This document shows, piece by piece, positions 1-11,612 of a stretch of DNA of 64,000 nucleotides. The position numbers and the translations under genes were made by a program. The stretch's first letter is position 1. Every line of letters begins with the position of its first letter. This stretch comes from Archegozetes longisetosus (lineage: Eukaryota; Arthropoda; Arachnida; Sarcoptiformes; Trhypochthoniidae). The notes beneath the pieces were generated by a model. The model saw nothing but the letters and a program-made list of their open reading frames with translations. It did no database searches and was not told where the DNA came from. Where the stretch lies: contig JAEMBT020000006.1 in assembly GCA_018873245.2 (NCBI GenBank), forward strand, positions 14,230,387-14,294,386, read 5' to 3'.

Positions 1-984
1 GTCTTGTTGACTGTAAGTGAAGGCGTTTCTGTTTCTTTGTTATTTCTTGACCAACATTAGCAGCAATGCCATGCCTTAAAAGTGTATCACGAACAACCAA
101 TTTTATAAATCATTCTTAAAAATAAGCTTCAAATAGAAACTTTTTCTTATCATATGACTCATATTGGTTGATAAGAATCAAACTAACAAATTGCTAATTC
201 ATGGTTAGCTTTCGATATTTAGTATTAGTTTCTAAGATCTAATTATAATTGCTTTCACGTTTGAAGTAAGTTGAAGCCATTTGTCAGTTCCAATTAGAAT
301 TAAACAAAAAAATTATTTTATTTATTAGTGCCAACACTTTTTATTAGCAATCTTTGATTTAAATATTGAATCTTTTTGCAAAAAGAATTTATCAACTATC
401 AAGATATTTGAAATTTTTCAACTGAATAATTCGTATGGAAAGAAATGCCACAGGAATCGACAAGAAACATTGTTCGATAAGACAGTTATTTTGATAGCTC
501 CTGTAAAATTGAAGCGCAGTTTAACGGAATAATGAAAATCCACCCAAAACTTGATTTCTTAATCCTTGAAAAATTGCAATTAATTATTGTATTAAAAGGT
601 ACATCGATAATACTTGAATTATGTGTGTTTTATAAATAGTAGTTTTGTTGAAACTAACTTTCATGAGCAAATACGAAAGACAAATTTCGAGTTATATCGT
701 AGAATCTAACCAATGCAAGTATAAACAAGTTATAACTCTAGTTATTGCTTAATTTTTGCATTTAATTCATCTGTAGTAAAGTTTTGATTTAATACATTTC
801 TACATTATATCCGTAAGGTTATTTCACTTAAAGATAAGTTTTTGATTACTGAACGAGCTGTAAAGCGAAAGGATTTGGTCACGTTCAACAATGAAAAACC
901 TCGAATCAAAAGGACTTACCATATGAAGAAGTGAATAGAAAGCGTAACAGTAAAGCAGTTGTATACTTAAAGTTAAATATGGTA
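1..984. other. Gene-poor AT-rich DNA, nothing supported
   Basis: AT-rich sequence with stops in all frames and no recognisable gene or repeat. The first bases contain a possible splice donor (GTAAGT at about 12-17), so the window could open at the end of an exon, but too little is left to call one. Confidence 0.4.
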
Positions 985-1465
985 AACCCACTAACTGTAG
1001 TGCATGCAATTGAGCTTAATAGTAAATTTGATAAAACATTTTTCTGTCGTTTGATATCACATTTTGAGTCTTGAAAATAAGTTGGTTACGAACCAAGTTA
1101 TTTTCAAATTATATATAAAATAAGGCAGTCATTGTTTATTCAAAGAAAGAATATTTTAGATTCAAATAAATGTTCAATTAATCAAATAATTTAAGCTTTG
1201 AATAAAATTTACTTCAGATGATCGCTAGCTAAAGATAAGCTTGATATAAATAAATTAGTTATTTAATTACTTGAACATTTATTTGAACCTAAAAATATGC
1301 TTTCTTTAATTAAAAGAGTGACTGCATTATATTTATATATAATTTCAATATCGCTTTTTGAAGATTCGAAAAGTGATATCAAATGATAGAAAAATTCATC
1401 TTATTAAATCTTACCGTATTTACTAATAAGTTCAATTGCATGCACTGCAGTTAGTGAGTTTATGC
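985..1465. repeat. Fold-back element (imperfect palindrome)
   Basis: Two arms of about 220 bp (985-1205 and 1240-1465) are inverted copies with scattered mismatches and short indels. Matching blocks include ACTGTAGTGCATGCAATTG on the left against ACTGCAGTGCATGCAATTG (reverse complement) on the right, TTTGATATCAC, and TTCAAATAAATGTTCAA. The spacer is only about 35 bp, so the whole 480 bp could form one long hairpin. There is no coding capacity. A decayed MITE or fold-back transposon is the simplest reading; no clear target duplication is seen. Confidence 0.75.
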
Positions 1466-2414
1466 TTTTGAGAAATGTAGCGAGATAGACAATAGTGTCA
1501 CGCAATTTGTACATGTGTACAATAAAAGATAAAAGAATAAGTAATCTAAACAGATACTAAAATCTAAGCAAAATGACGTATTATTTTCATACTTCTATTG
1601 AGACTCGTTTCTAAATCTTAAAAGATCTCTCTTTCATTACGATCCTGCATAAAATTCGGCATTATTTTTGTAATCACACTAAAAGGCATTACGAGTATCC
1701 AAAAGTATCTCGAGCTTATCCTCGACGACAATTCATTCGGGGGAATTTCTCAGACTTTAAAACTTTTAAATTACCAACAAAAAGGCTCTTGAATGCAAGT
1801 CAGTGTCAAAATTATCCTATCGATTGATAATGATCGCATTTATGTGTCTATAAACTCGATCCTAATGTTACGATAGCGAAGATGGCTGTGTTTATATCGG
1901 TTCAATACAAGGAGCCTCGAAATTGTTTACATTTAAGAATCTGAAAAAATGTATTTATCCATTACGCGAAGTTTTACATTGAATGATACAGAGGTATGAG
2001 TAAAATTGATATATTTCTCAAACAGTTAAAAACTTGACTGATAATTATGAGTGTTCGAGTATCTATCGAGATTATATTGGTTCTAAATTATTTTGTTTGT
2101 ATAACTAATTAGAAAAATATTTAACAAATTTCGAGATAATGCAAACAGTAGAGATAAAATTGAGAAAGAGCTTTGAAGTTAATTAGTCCATGCTCTCGTT
2201 TATCTAAGAGACAAAGCATTGGTATAGATTGATATCTGCCGAAAGTTCGAGTTGAAGCGATAGATTGTATAAATTGTTGCGTGATCTTATCAAAAACAAA
2301 AGTTTCCAGATCTACAGACTACAGATGATATTGTTTATTGAGAGATCAACAACACTGTTCGTTTAGCAATTTTGTGATTCTCTTCCAGTTCAGTGGATAT
2401 TTCCCAATAAAAAA

Positions 2415-2768
2415 ATGGTAACGCGATCTTCACTTTGGGAAAAAGTTCGACTTATGTCGCAAGAGAAGGTACTGTAAGTCATCAAAGCTTAGCTTTTTAT
2501 CATAAACTTTAATTCAAATTAAAAGTTTTTTATATTTGTATAGAAGTTATCAATGATTACTAGTTTGGATTTATTTTTGAGATATAGCGATAAACCCAAA
2601 GAAGAACTAACTGAACGGTCTCTATCAGTTGAAATAGTCAAAAAGAAAATACTTTTGAATGCTCCCTCAAATTTGAGTTCATTTGATATTCATTTAATTG
2701 CTATACTTTTCTTATATATATATACAAAAAGTAGTTTTCACATTACGTGCCAACTTTATTTCATTTGA
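2415..2768 (+). CDS. Weak hypothetical two-exon ORF
   Basis: Unrecognised. An ATG at 2415 opens an 18-codon stretch ending at a possible donor (2468, AAG then GTACTG). An acceptor at 2542-2543 (TTGTATAG) joins in phase 0 to an open frame 2544-2768, giving about 92 residues that begin MVTRSSLWEKVRLMSQEK. The second part is rich in K, E and L and then turns hydrophobic. The joined phase and splice-like signals are the only support; the donor is poor and no family is recognised. It lies just upstream of an F-box-like relic and could be part of the same decayed locus, or chance. Confidence 0.18.
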
Positions 2769-3384
2769 TGCTCTCTTCATTTCTATTATTTTAATATTTT
2801 TTTGATAAATAAGAATACTAAAACTGAATTGATTGCTCAGCGATGAAAGCCTTTGGTATAAAACTTTAAAACAAAACTTAACAATTAGTTTGGTCTCATG
2901 GTTCTCGACTATTGTTAGCATGTTTTATAAATTTGTTTAGCCAAACGATACAAAGCTGAAAAACAGTTATGTGAGGTCTAGTCGAAAGAGTTTGTATTAT
3001 TTCCACAAAATAACTTATTTGTTCAAAAGACTCAGTTTCGTAAGTGATCAAATTTTTCTTAGTTATGTAATAAAGGAAAATGTTTCTGTTGGGGCACAAA
3101 TTCGTAAGACGGACAGATGCTAAATTTCGATCTATAGTCAATAATTGAGAAAATCTTGAATTATTGATCACTTACAATTCAAACCAATTTCAGGTACTTT
3201 TATAACAGTATATCGATAAAAATTCAAAATTAAAACTAAATTTGCTTCAGATTCTAAATATTTAGTCAGTTCTTAAAAAATAAGTTAGTTTCAGTTAAAG
3301 CAAAAGTTGAAACTTTATCATAAAATTAAGTGATTTAAAATTATATTTCCTCTATTCTGACATTCAATTAAAGTACAATTTTAG

Positions 3385-4125
3385 GAAAAACCATTTGTTC
3401 AGCATGTCTTCGAGACCGTGCAGAAAACAATGCAATTGTCTGAAGCAAAGACAACACCAACAAGACTAATCCCGAATGAAGAGATGACCCAAAAGACATT
3501 CTCGTTTCTGAATATCAACAGCTATTTAGCGTCGAAACAGCATCGCATCAGTTCCCACAGTGCGTTAAAGTAGGACAAGTTTAGGAATCGAAGACATCAG
3601 AGATGAGCAGCTTAAGGACCACAGAAGACTGAAGTTGTTGCATAACAATAGAGACTGTAATAATTTGGTAGATGACGCATATATTTTTAAACATTTAGAT
3701 CAAAACTGATTGAGACAAATATTGTTGAAGTACCAAACATTAAGAGCTTCGTCTTGAACTCAACACTTCAAATGATTGCTCATTTCTGTCCAAAATCAAG
3801 TGCTATCGACTCTTTAGTGTTTGAAGATCCCAGAGTTGTAGACCGAGGACAAGGATTGCAAATATTTTGTCGTCAATTGTCTGATAATTTGTGACACATA
3901 TAGTGCTTATCAGTTGAAGGCTAGAATCGAATTAGTTTTAATGTGTTTACTGAAAATGCAAGTTCATAAAACAATGACCCATAGATTTCCGGAACTGTTG
4001 GGTCTCGTCTAGCCTAAAAGTATCACTTTTTTGGATGTGAGCCAATACTTTTACGAACATGAGTCTGTCGGGTTAGAGAAACTCAGTTTAGACTACATTG
4101 AAAAGGAAATTTGGACAAAATGAGC
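3385..4125 (+). pseudogene. F-box/leucine-rich-repeat-like relic
   Basis: No intact frame, but successive frames give protein-like text. Near 3440-3570 a stretch reads RLIPNEEMTQKTFSFLNIN, which resembles an F-box start (an L-P-N-E-x-L-x-x-I-F-S-F-L-x-I-N pattern). Later frames give EVPNIKSFVLNSTLQMIAHF followed by CPKSSAIDSLVFEDP and, after stops, QYFYEHESVGLEKLSLDYIE, which look like repeat units of an LRR tail. Stops at about 3571 and 3893 and at least two frame changes break it. A further LRR-like scrap may lie at 1690-1790. F-box proteins link substrates to SCF ubiquitin ligases; this copy should make no protein. Assignment rests on pattern memory only. Confidence 0.4.
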
Positions 4126-4139
4126 GAAAAATTGTATTT

Positions 4140-7100
4140 AAACGATTTATCGTTTAATTTTTTCTTAACACTACTTTTATTTTTATTTACATAGGGCTTG
4201 TTGATTTAGCTATTTTTAAACGTGAATTTCAGTAATGCTTATGTTTGTTTTAATTGTGATAAATCATAAGTTTTAGTTGAAATGAAACTTATTAATTCGA
4301 TGATCAAAAGTCCAAAAATTTGACTAATCAAAGCTTTTGTTTTTAATACAAATGAAAAATCTTAACAGTCATTACATCTAAAACGGGTTTAAAGTGGTTT
4401 TAACTGATTTTTGCCGTCAAACTATTTAATCATGGAGTATTTGGGCATTTCATGATTCTAAAGTTCATTAGTGAGAATCCTTGAAAAAATATAAGTACTC
4501 AATACTTGGTTCATAGACTAAGATTTTCACGATTAAAGAGCATCCCATAAAAGGTCATTATTAAGATGCTTACATGGTTTGGCTCATGTTATAGACGACT
4601 GAGAGGAGTTTGTAAAGTCAGAAACTAAAATATGATAAACTTGTCATTCACAACAAACCAGTTTATACCGTTTGTAACAAACCGTGTATTTCTTTCACAA
4701 GTGAAATTTATGTATAAGTTTAGTAGGAAACTAGGATGAGACTGAAAAACAAGTGAAAGCTCAAAATGCGACCATTATCTCAAATTAATTCGAATAAATC
4801 TTGAAAAACAAAATTCACTTTCCTGCCAGGCATCAGATGTAATATAAATGTATCAGGAAATGGGAGTCAATCTTTAATTGACAACTCAAGGCCTGTACTA
4901 AACTAATATAATCAATCATATGATTGCTCTTCAAAAATAGTCTATTGGCCTAAATTTTTCGACTTGGCTACAAAATAGTGATTCTTTAGAAAAAGATTTT
5001 ATACAATTTCAATAAAGTGATTCCTGAAATTGTTTCAAAAGGGAAAGCTAAGCAATATTCACTGTTTTGTTAATAGAAATAAAAGGCAAGAAAGTATGTA
5101 AAGTAAATTTATCCTGTCCCGTACACTTTGTTATATGCACTTATCACACGCTAATTTAGTTGAACACGCAAACACGCTGTTTCGGTGTTTATCATATGAT
5201 ACTGAATTCATAAAGCTTTCGTTGTTGGATGCGCTCATTCCAATCTTTTTCTGTGGCTTTATAAGAGTCGAAGAACCTTGGTATATTAGTTCAAATTTAT
5301 TTATGTATCGAATAAAAAGCGATCAATTAATTGCAGTTAGCTTAGATTTAGAAGTTTTCAAACTCACAACGATATAATGAGTTTTAAAGTATTAGATATT
5401 TGTAGTTTCATCAATTTTACAAAAAAACAAAATTTACTCAGTTTACCGTTAAGTTCACTTTTATCTATTAATTGACGATTGAATCTGAATTATCTCGAAA
5501 TTCGATCGAAGCAATAGTCAGGGAAACAGTTCTTAAGACTGAGGTATTACGATGAATGACACAAGCATTGAAAATAATATCTAACAGTTGACATAGTTGA
5601 GTGGTCAAAGAACTCAATCAAATAGACGTAAAACTCAAAAAACTTTCACTTCAAAGTATATTAGTAGACAGAAGCATTTTCAGGAGAATAACGCTAAACA
5701 GTCTTAATGAAAATTTAATCAGCTTATTAGATAAGATCACTATAAGAATATATTGTAGAGAACGTAATGATCAAGGACTCAAAATAAAGCCTAGAAAATC
5801 TGCATTTCTTGGTTCGATTACACCTTGAATTAGTGATTCAGTTTCAGTACTAACGAGGACATTTATATCTATGAGAGAGGTAATGTTTTATTAGTGATGA
5901 GCTGAAAACGTTTGTCAAAGATAAGGGTATTAGTAGAAAAGAATATAGCTCAACTGTATCGTGATTATCTTCTTTTCGAAGTATTAGTAGTGTTACTCTT
6001 GCTCGCTTACTAACAACTTTTAAAGATATGAGTTCATTTTAAGCTGTTAATCTTACTGTTCGCTATATATAAACCAACAATTTTGATTTAAGTTCCTACT
6101 GAGATTTGATCTCAAAGCCAAGTGTTTATTAGGACTTTAGTTAATCACTTTGACCATTAGTTCAACAAAACTAACTTAAAATTAATTACTGTTTGTTGAA
6201 TGAGACTTGAGTTGACATTATAATTAGTTTGACACCTCAGTCAGTCATTAGATAAGAGCAGTGATAAAACTTTGAGAGAAGCACGAAATTTATCATTAAT
6301 CAATCTAATTTTTAAAGAGATAAACTGTAACACTCTTATAAGAACAATTGTTCTTAAGTTATTCATTTGAACAAAATGGTTATTATTAGAGATCTTAATT
6401 ACAATAACATCTTTTGAAATAGTTCATCGAAGGTTAACTTTTTATAGAACTTTAATCATTTTTGACGAACTATTTCTTTTTATTGATTGACAACAAATCT
6501 GTGAGTAAACAACATAAACAATACCTATTTGGTCGATTCCCGGTATGAGGCATATTTCTCGAGAAATCATGCGCTTCATTATTGTTGCAGAAAACAATCA
6601 TCGAGTAATACAATAGGCTTTAAACTATAGTAAACTCGTTGTTTTTTCATTTTGAATGAGAACGTCATCGAGAACAATGTGGGGAGTAATAATTGGACTG
6701 AATCCGCGTCAAACATACAGTGTATATCAAACCAATAGATGGAATATTTCTATTATTCAATTCAAAATTATTTGATTAGTTGGATAAAAAAACGTTTGAG
6801 CTTTAGTATGGAATGCCAGGCATTATTGTTGTAAATGATACTCACTTTACCGTTAAGGTTAGGTAATGTTGATAAAGGCAAGCAAACTTAATTCAAATTT
6901 CAAATTTATTGGTCAGCACCATTTGCAACATTACACGAAGTGATTCATAGTTGAGCCAAAGTTGCATTCAATTTTTATTAATTTTATCATTTAGTTAAAG
7001 AGCAATCACTTTTCAAAAATTGTTTTATCTAAAAGAATCACGATAGAGGTGCCAATACTTTTATCATTTATCGCAAGGTATTTATATCAAGATTTTAGCT

Positions 7101-10100
7101 CTGATACAACAAGTTTGCAAATTAACCATATTTTGGAAGTTAAGTACAAAATTGGTTTTAACTTTCAAATTAAATTTCTTATATCAAATGAAAGGGTGAG
7201 ATATCCTCTATTAGTTTTATTGTTAATTTTGGTGTTTTGCTTTTGATCATTAGTTGTGTTATTTTATCGGTACTTATTTTGGTGAAATGGTTGGCCACAA
7301 TTCAGTCAAACATAGGGAAAACAGTAAAGTTGAAGAATCGAGATGAATCGCTTGTTTGGATTACGTAAACGTTGTTCTAATCAATCAAAATATAGTACAT
7401 TCTTAATCTTACTATTTAATAAAGTTTTTCTTCAATTTTCTAAATACCTTTAAATACTTATTGGTCTGATATTTTTCTAGTATCTAATAAAATACGTATT
7501 TCCGTAATTAAGACTTATTTCTCTTTAAATGTGAAATTAATGATTATTCTTTATCCCCACGAGTGTTATCAAATATTTTATATTTCAAATTTAGGTAAAA
7601 TTAATAGAAAAATATTGACGAAGAAATAGAGTTGTAGCTTTAATACTTTCAATTAGTATAACTTTATGAAAATTGAAATCATTTTTGCTGATGGTAAGTT
7701 TTCAAGGATTGTTCTTCTCTTTTAACTTGTTGATTTCAAATTTTGATTAAAAGTTATTTAACTTGCACAGATTAAAGAGATTATTGTTTTGAGAAGCTAA
7801 CGTCATGAGTTCAGTGATAACCCGATTTTTTTGCATATTATAAGCTGTTTAACAAAAATTGAGTTCATTTTTTGTATAACCCATGTTTTTGACTGACCCA
7901 ACATTTTTCTCATTTAAGTGTTTGCACAATTATAGTTCTTTTGAATAATTAACTTTAATCTTTCACAAAACAATAGACAATGTTGAATGATCTTAATAAA
8001 CAACCCGAACTTTGCTCCTGAAGTAAGGTCAAAATGATAAATCAATTGATTGGCCTTTACAGGAAAATGCAAATTAAATAATATTACGCGTAACAAAATA
8101 ATGATCACCTAATAAATGAATTGTTCTAAATGTGAGTTAGTTAGAGAAAAAGAGTTGCTCTAATAATTACAATCTACGCTCATTTAAGCATATAACTTAC
8201 GCGTATGATTACTTTCGTCTAAACAAATATTTATTCTCATCAATATTGTCAAATTTGTCAAATTATGACTAAAGTTAAATTCAAATCTATTGATGCATCA
8301 GCATTTTATCGTAAAAGTTGTTTCCTTCAGTATTTTTGAAGCTATGAGACAGCATTTTTTGCTTAAAAATTAGGAAATGCTGTCTGTGAACCAATTTACC
8401 CAAATTAAACTTATCAATGATTCGTGATCTGTAATTTGGCGAACTTTAGTTCCGTGTTTTTACTGATATTTAGGTATTGATTATTACTCAAGTGGATTAA
8501 AGTCTATTATTTGAGATATTGTTATTTAAAAAATAAGCTGATGTTCCAGTACTGTGGCCAGAATAAGAACCCGATTATTTCTAATTCTTAATCTCAATAA
8601 AACTCTCACAACAATTGATGGCTTAGAGATTGAGGTTTATTCTTTATTATCTTTGAATGATAGACTCGATAATACTAAATGACAGATACTCAAAAAGTTG
8701 ATTTTTATTTTTCAAACTTGAAAGTTTGACTCAGTTTGAATAGAAATGAATTCATCCTGAATTCAGTATAAACTCGTGGAGGACCAATTTGATGATTTTA
8801 ATGTAGCAAATTATAAGAAGTACGCACTAATTCAAAAAACAAATCAATGAGCTGAACGCTCACACTTTTAAAGAATATCTAACCACACATTTGCCATTTG
8901 ATGAATACCTTAAATGTAATATTATAATTAATGTATGACTCTCTGTTGGCTTGTGTCAGATATCGTGATGAAAGTGTTATAGAAAAAGTATCACTTTAAA
9001 GATAGAGGTTACCAGGCATATTATGTTGATGTAAGCTTGCGTTCAAATTATGTGAACTTATTTCTCAAATAATGCTTATTGTTCTTATTGTGTTTAATGC
9101 ATGAAATAAAATATGCAGCTTCAATTCACTGCAAATACAGGTAAAACTTTCTGATAATAAAGGTTTAAACTTTAGTTTATTTTTGTCGGTCAACTAGAGT
9201 TTTATGTAAATGTTTTACAATTATCGTGATTACCATTGATCCAACTGTTCATTTCATTCTCACTAGAGCTTATTCATTCAATTTTTTTTCTTTATTAAAC
9301 TGATCATATAAAACTAATTTGTTGAACTTTTTCCCTACCTTTTAAACCTTTACAATAAACTAACCTTAAATGGCCAAATAATTGATATTTTATCCTTTGT
9401 AACATTTTTTATTGTTGAAATTATCTCCTAAACTAATTTTTAAAAAGTATAAGATTTATATTTTTCAAATCAATAATCTTACATAACATTAAAATATGAC
9501 ACTTAAGTGGAAAATTTTCTATTAGATAACGAAAGCTTATAATTATAATGGTATCTAGTTATGCGTTTAAAGTCTCAATGAATATAATTATAATTAGGTA
9601 ACAAGTATTTCTTGTTAATCACTTTCTATTATGAGAATGGGTAAATTCATTTTCAATTATTGTTCAGTGAAGTCAACATTCATTTAAAACTATTCTAGGA
9701 ATCGATTGTCGGTCTATTTAAAGATAAATGACAAATAAATGGACTAACGGTTCATACCATCAAATATTGTGATACCAAAATTAGTATTACATTTCTTTTA
9801 AATTAATTCAATTGCTTAACTTTAAAATAACTTAATTTGATAACTACATTAACTTTTATTCGAGATTTTAACAATTTTTTGTGCGATATATAAAATAACA
9901 AATAAATAGACCGAAACAAATATCAAAGTTTCTTAGCTTATCAGTTGTCATAAGCATGAAATTTGCGGTAAAACTTATAAACGTATTGTGTGTTTGACAA
10001 AACATGAGAAATTCATCAATTATTTCATTTAATAAAAGTTGAAAAACGGCTTCAATAATGACTAAGTTCCTAAAAATGTTCGTACTCAAAAGTTAAAGTT

Positions 10101-10270
10101 TAGCATAAAATTAGAAATTGTTTTACAACAGTGTCTATAAGTTGAGAGTAATTAACAAGAATTACATTCTGGAAACGAGTTGTACTACAAATAACAATAT
10201 CTCTGCATATCAAAAATTAATACTTTGTAATGTTGCAAAAATATGAAAACAACAGTTTATGACAATTTGA
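4140..10270. other. Long intergenic stretch without supported genes
   Basis: About 6 kb of AT-rich DNA. Short open frames at 5135-5377, 5601-5828, 7049-7246, 7914-8108 and 9868-10089 show no domain, and I see no coding-like composition or splice context for them. No RNA gene or clear mobile element was found. Confidence 0.4.
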
Positions 10271-10274
10271 AAAC

Positions 10275-11612
10275 TTAAATAAAAATTTTTTTTATAGCAA
10301 CTAATATTCCATTCCATGTTTCCGTAGCCGTGGGCAATATCTGGTCGACAGGTAATAGAAAACCATGAGTTCCTCTATCTCTCAACTCAACTATATAGCT
10401 ATGAATAATGCCTAATTTAGAGTAAATCCAATCCATCATAAAGCCAGATCCAACATAGAGTGACGTACTTAGAGGTCCGATTTGATACTTAACACCATTA
10501 GTATTATAAACAGCGTCCTGTACTTCTCTCAGGACATTCATGTGATCATTCAAATGAATTGTTGGACTCTTAGTGTAAGCATTAGGACAGGCCCACAATT
10601 GATTGAATGAATGAAGTGAAATCGACAGTTTAATCTTGTTTTTGAGTCTCCAAAGTAGTTCACTGACTGCCCTGACCTCGGGCTCCGAGAAAGGAGCTGG
10701 TCCTTCGTATAGGAAGGAACATGGGTTAGGACTACCGCCTTCACCTCCAAAATTTATATCGTAATTGCGATTAAGGTCAACACCATTACAGCGGTCGGGC
10801 ATATTATTGATAGACAAGGCACTCGCAGTATAAGGCCGTCTATTTTTGCGCCAAAGCCTATCAGTGTTCCATGTATACTCATATCCATCAACATTAATAA
10901 CTGGAACTATTATAAAATTTTGTTTAACACTATTGACAATCACCTGTTCGATGATGAACAGAGCAGTCGCTACTGTTATCCATTCTCTGGCGTGAGTGCA
11001 GCCATCAATCCAAACATAATTACTATCTAAAGGATTGTTTTGTATCTCGACTGCCTTTATTCTTCTTCCTTCATGACTAACTCCAATATCAAACACTCTG
11101 ACTCTATCAAGTTTATTGATTTCCTCGAAATATCGATACACTTGACTTAATGGGTGATAGCGATCTAAGGAAAATGATGGCACAAGTACTGATTGACGCC
11201 CGCCAATCGGATGAATATGACTCGATTCATGAACTGTATCGCCCGAATCTAACCACGACTGCAGGTTATCTGTTACAAAACTTGATCCACCAAAAAATGG
11301 TGCGCTTCTTATTTTGCGAGCGTGGGTTGGACTTACGCGCACGTACGCATAAGAAGAGTTCTTATCAGATGAATCTATCCATAGGATGTCATGCTATTCA
11401 GAACAAGGATGACCGATTTATACTTATTCAAAAGTATTCCGTTTGATAGTCAATTTCAATAGATATTAGGGTTCGTCATGTTTGCATTTATTCCTTTTTT
11501 AAGTAAAGTTATTCAGTAACTTACCTTATCCTCAGGTGAGAGTGATTTGGTCTCATTTGGATCTGCATCTAATAGGTGTAGGTCTTCGTGGCGTATTCTT
11601 ACTATCGCATGA
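10275..11612 (-). CDS. M14A zinc metallocarboxypeptidase, A-type (5' end missing)
   Basis: Secreted digestive-type enzyme that removes C-terminal residues from peptides. Exons read 11612-11525 and 11393-10275 on the minus strand, joined in phase 0. The first exon and the start of the second encode the propeptide (VRIRHEDLHLLDADPNE, then AYVRVSP and DNLQSWLD). The mature domain starts near SLDRYHPLSQV. All key residues are present (bovine CPA numbering): THAREW (H69, R71, E72), DLNRN (N144, R145), SLHSF (H196), LYVGSGF (Y248) and VELRD (E270). Position 255 is Met in FMMDW, so a hydrophobic, A-type specificity is expected rather than B-type Asp. The usual Y198 is Phe. The signal-peptide exon was not found; the 88-bp exon begins after TTTCCCGTAG. 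A GTG at 11342 is not the start, because the frame runs on upstream to the acceptor. Product certain, 5' boundary less so. Confidence 0.93.

Noticed and set aside
6530-6550. tRNA-like T-loop word GGTCGATTCCC
   Set aside because: No matching D-arm, anticodon stem or acceptor stem around it.
11340-11342. GTG as start of the carboxypeptidase
   Set aside because: The frame continues upstream as propeptide to a splice acceptor at 11393 and joins another exon.
11150-11446. 98-codon ORF on plus
   Set aside because: Antisense shadow of the carboxypeptidase exon; the minus-strand frame has the full enzyme motifs.
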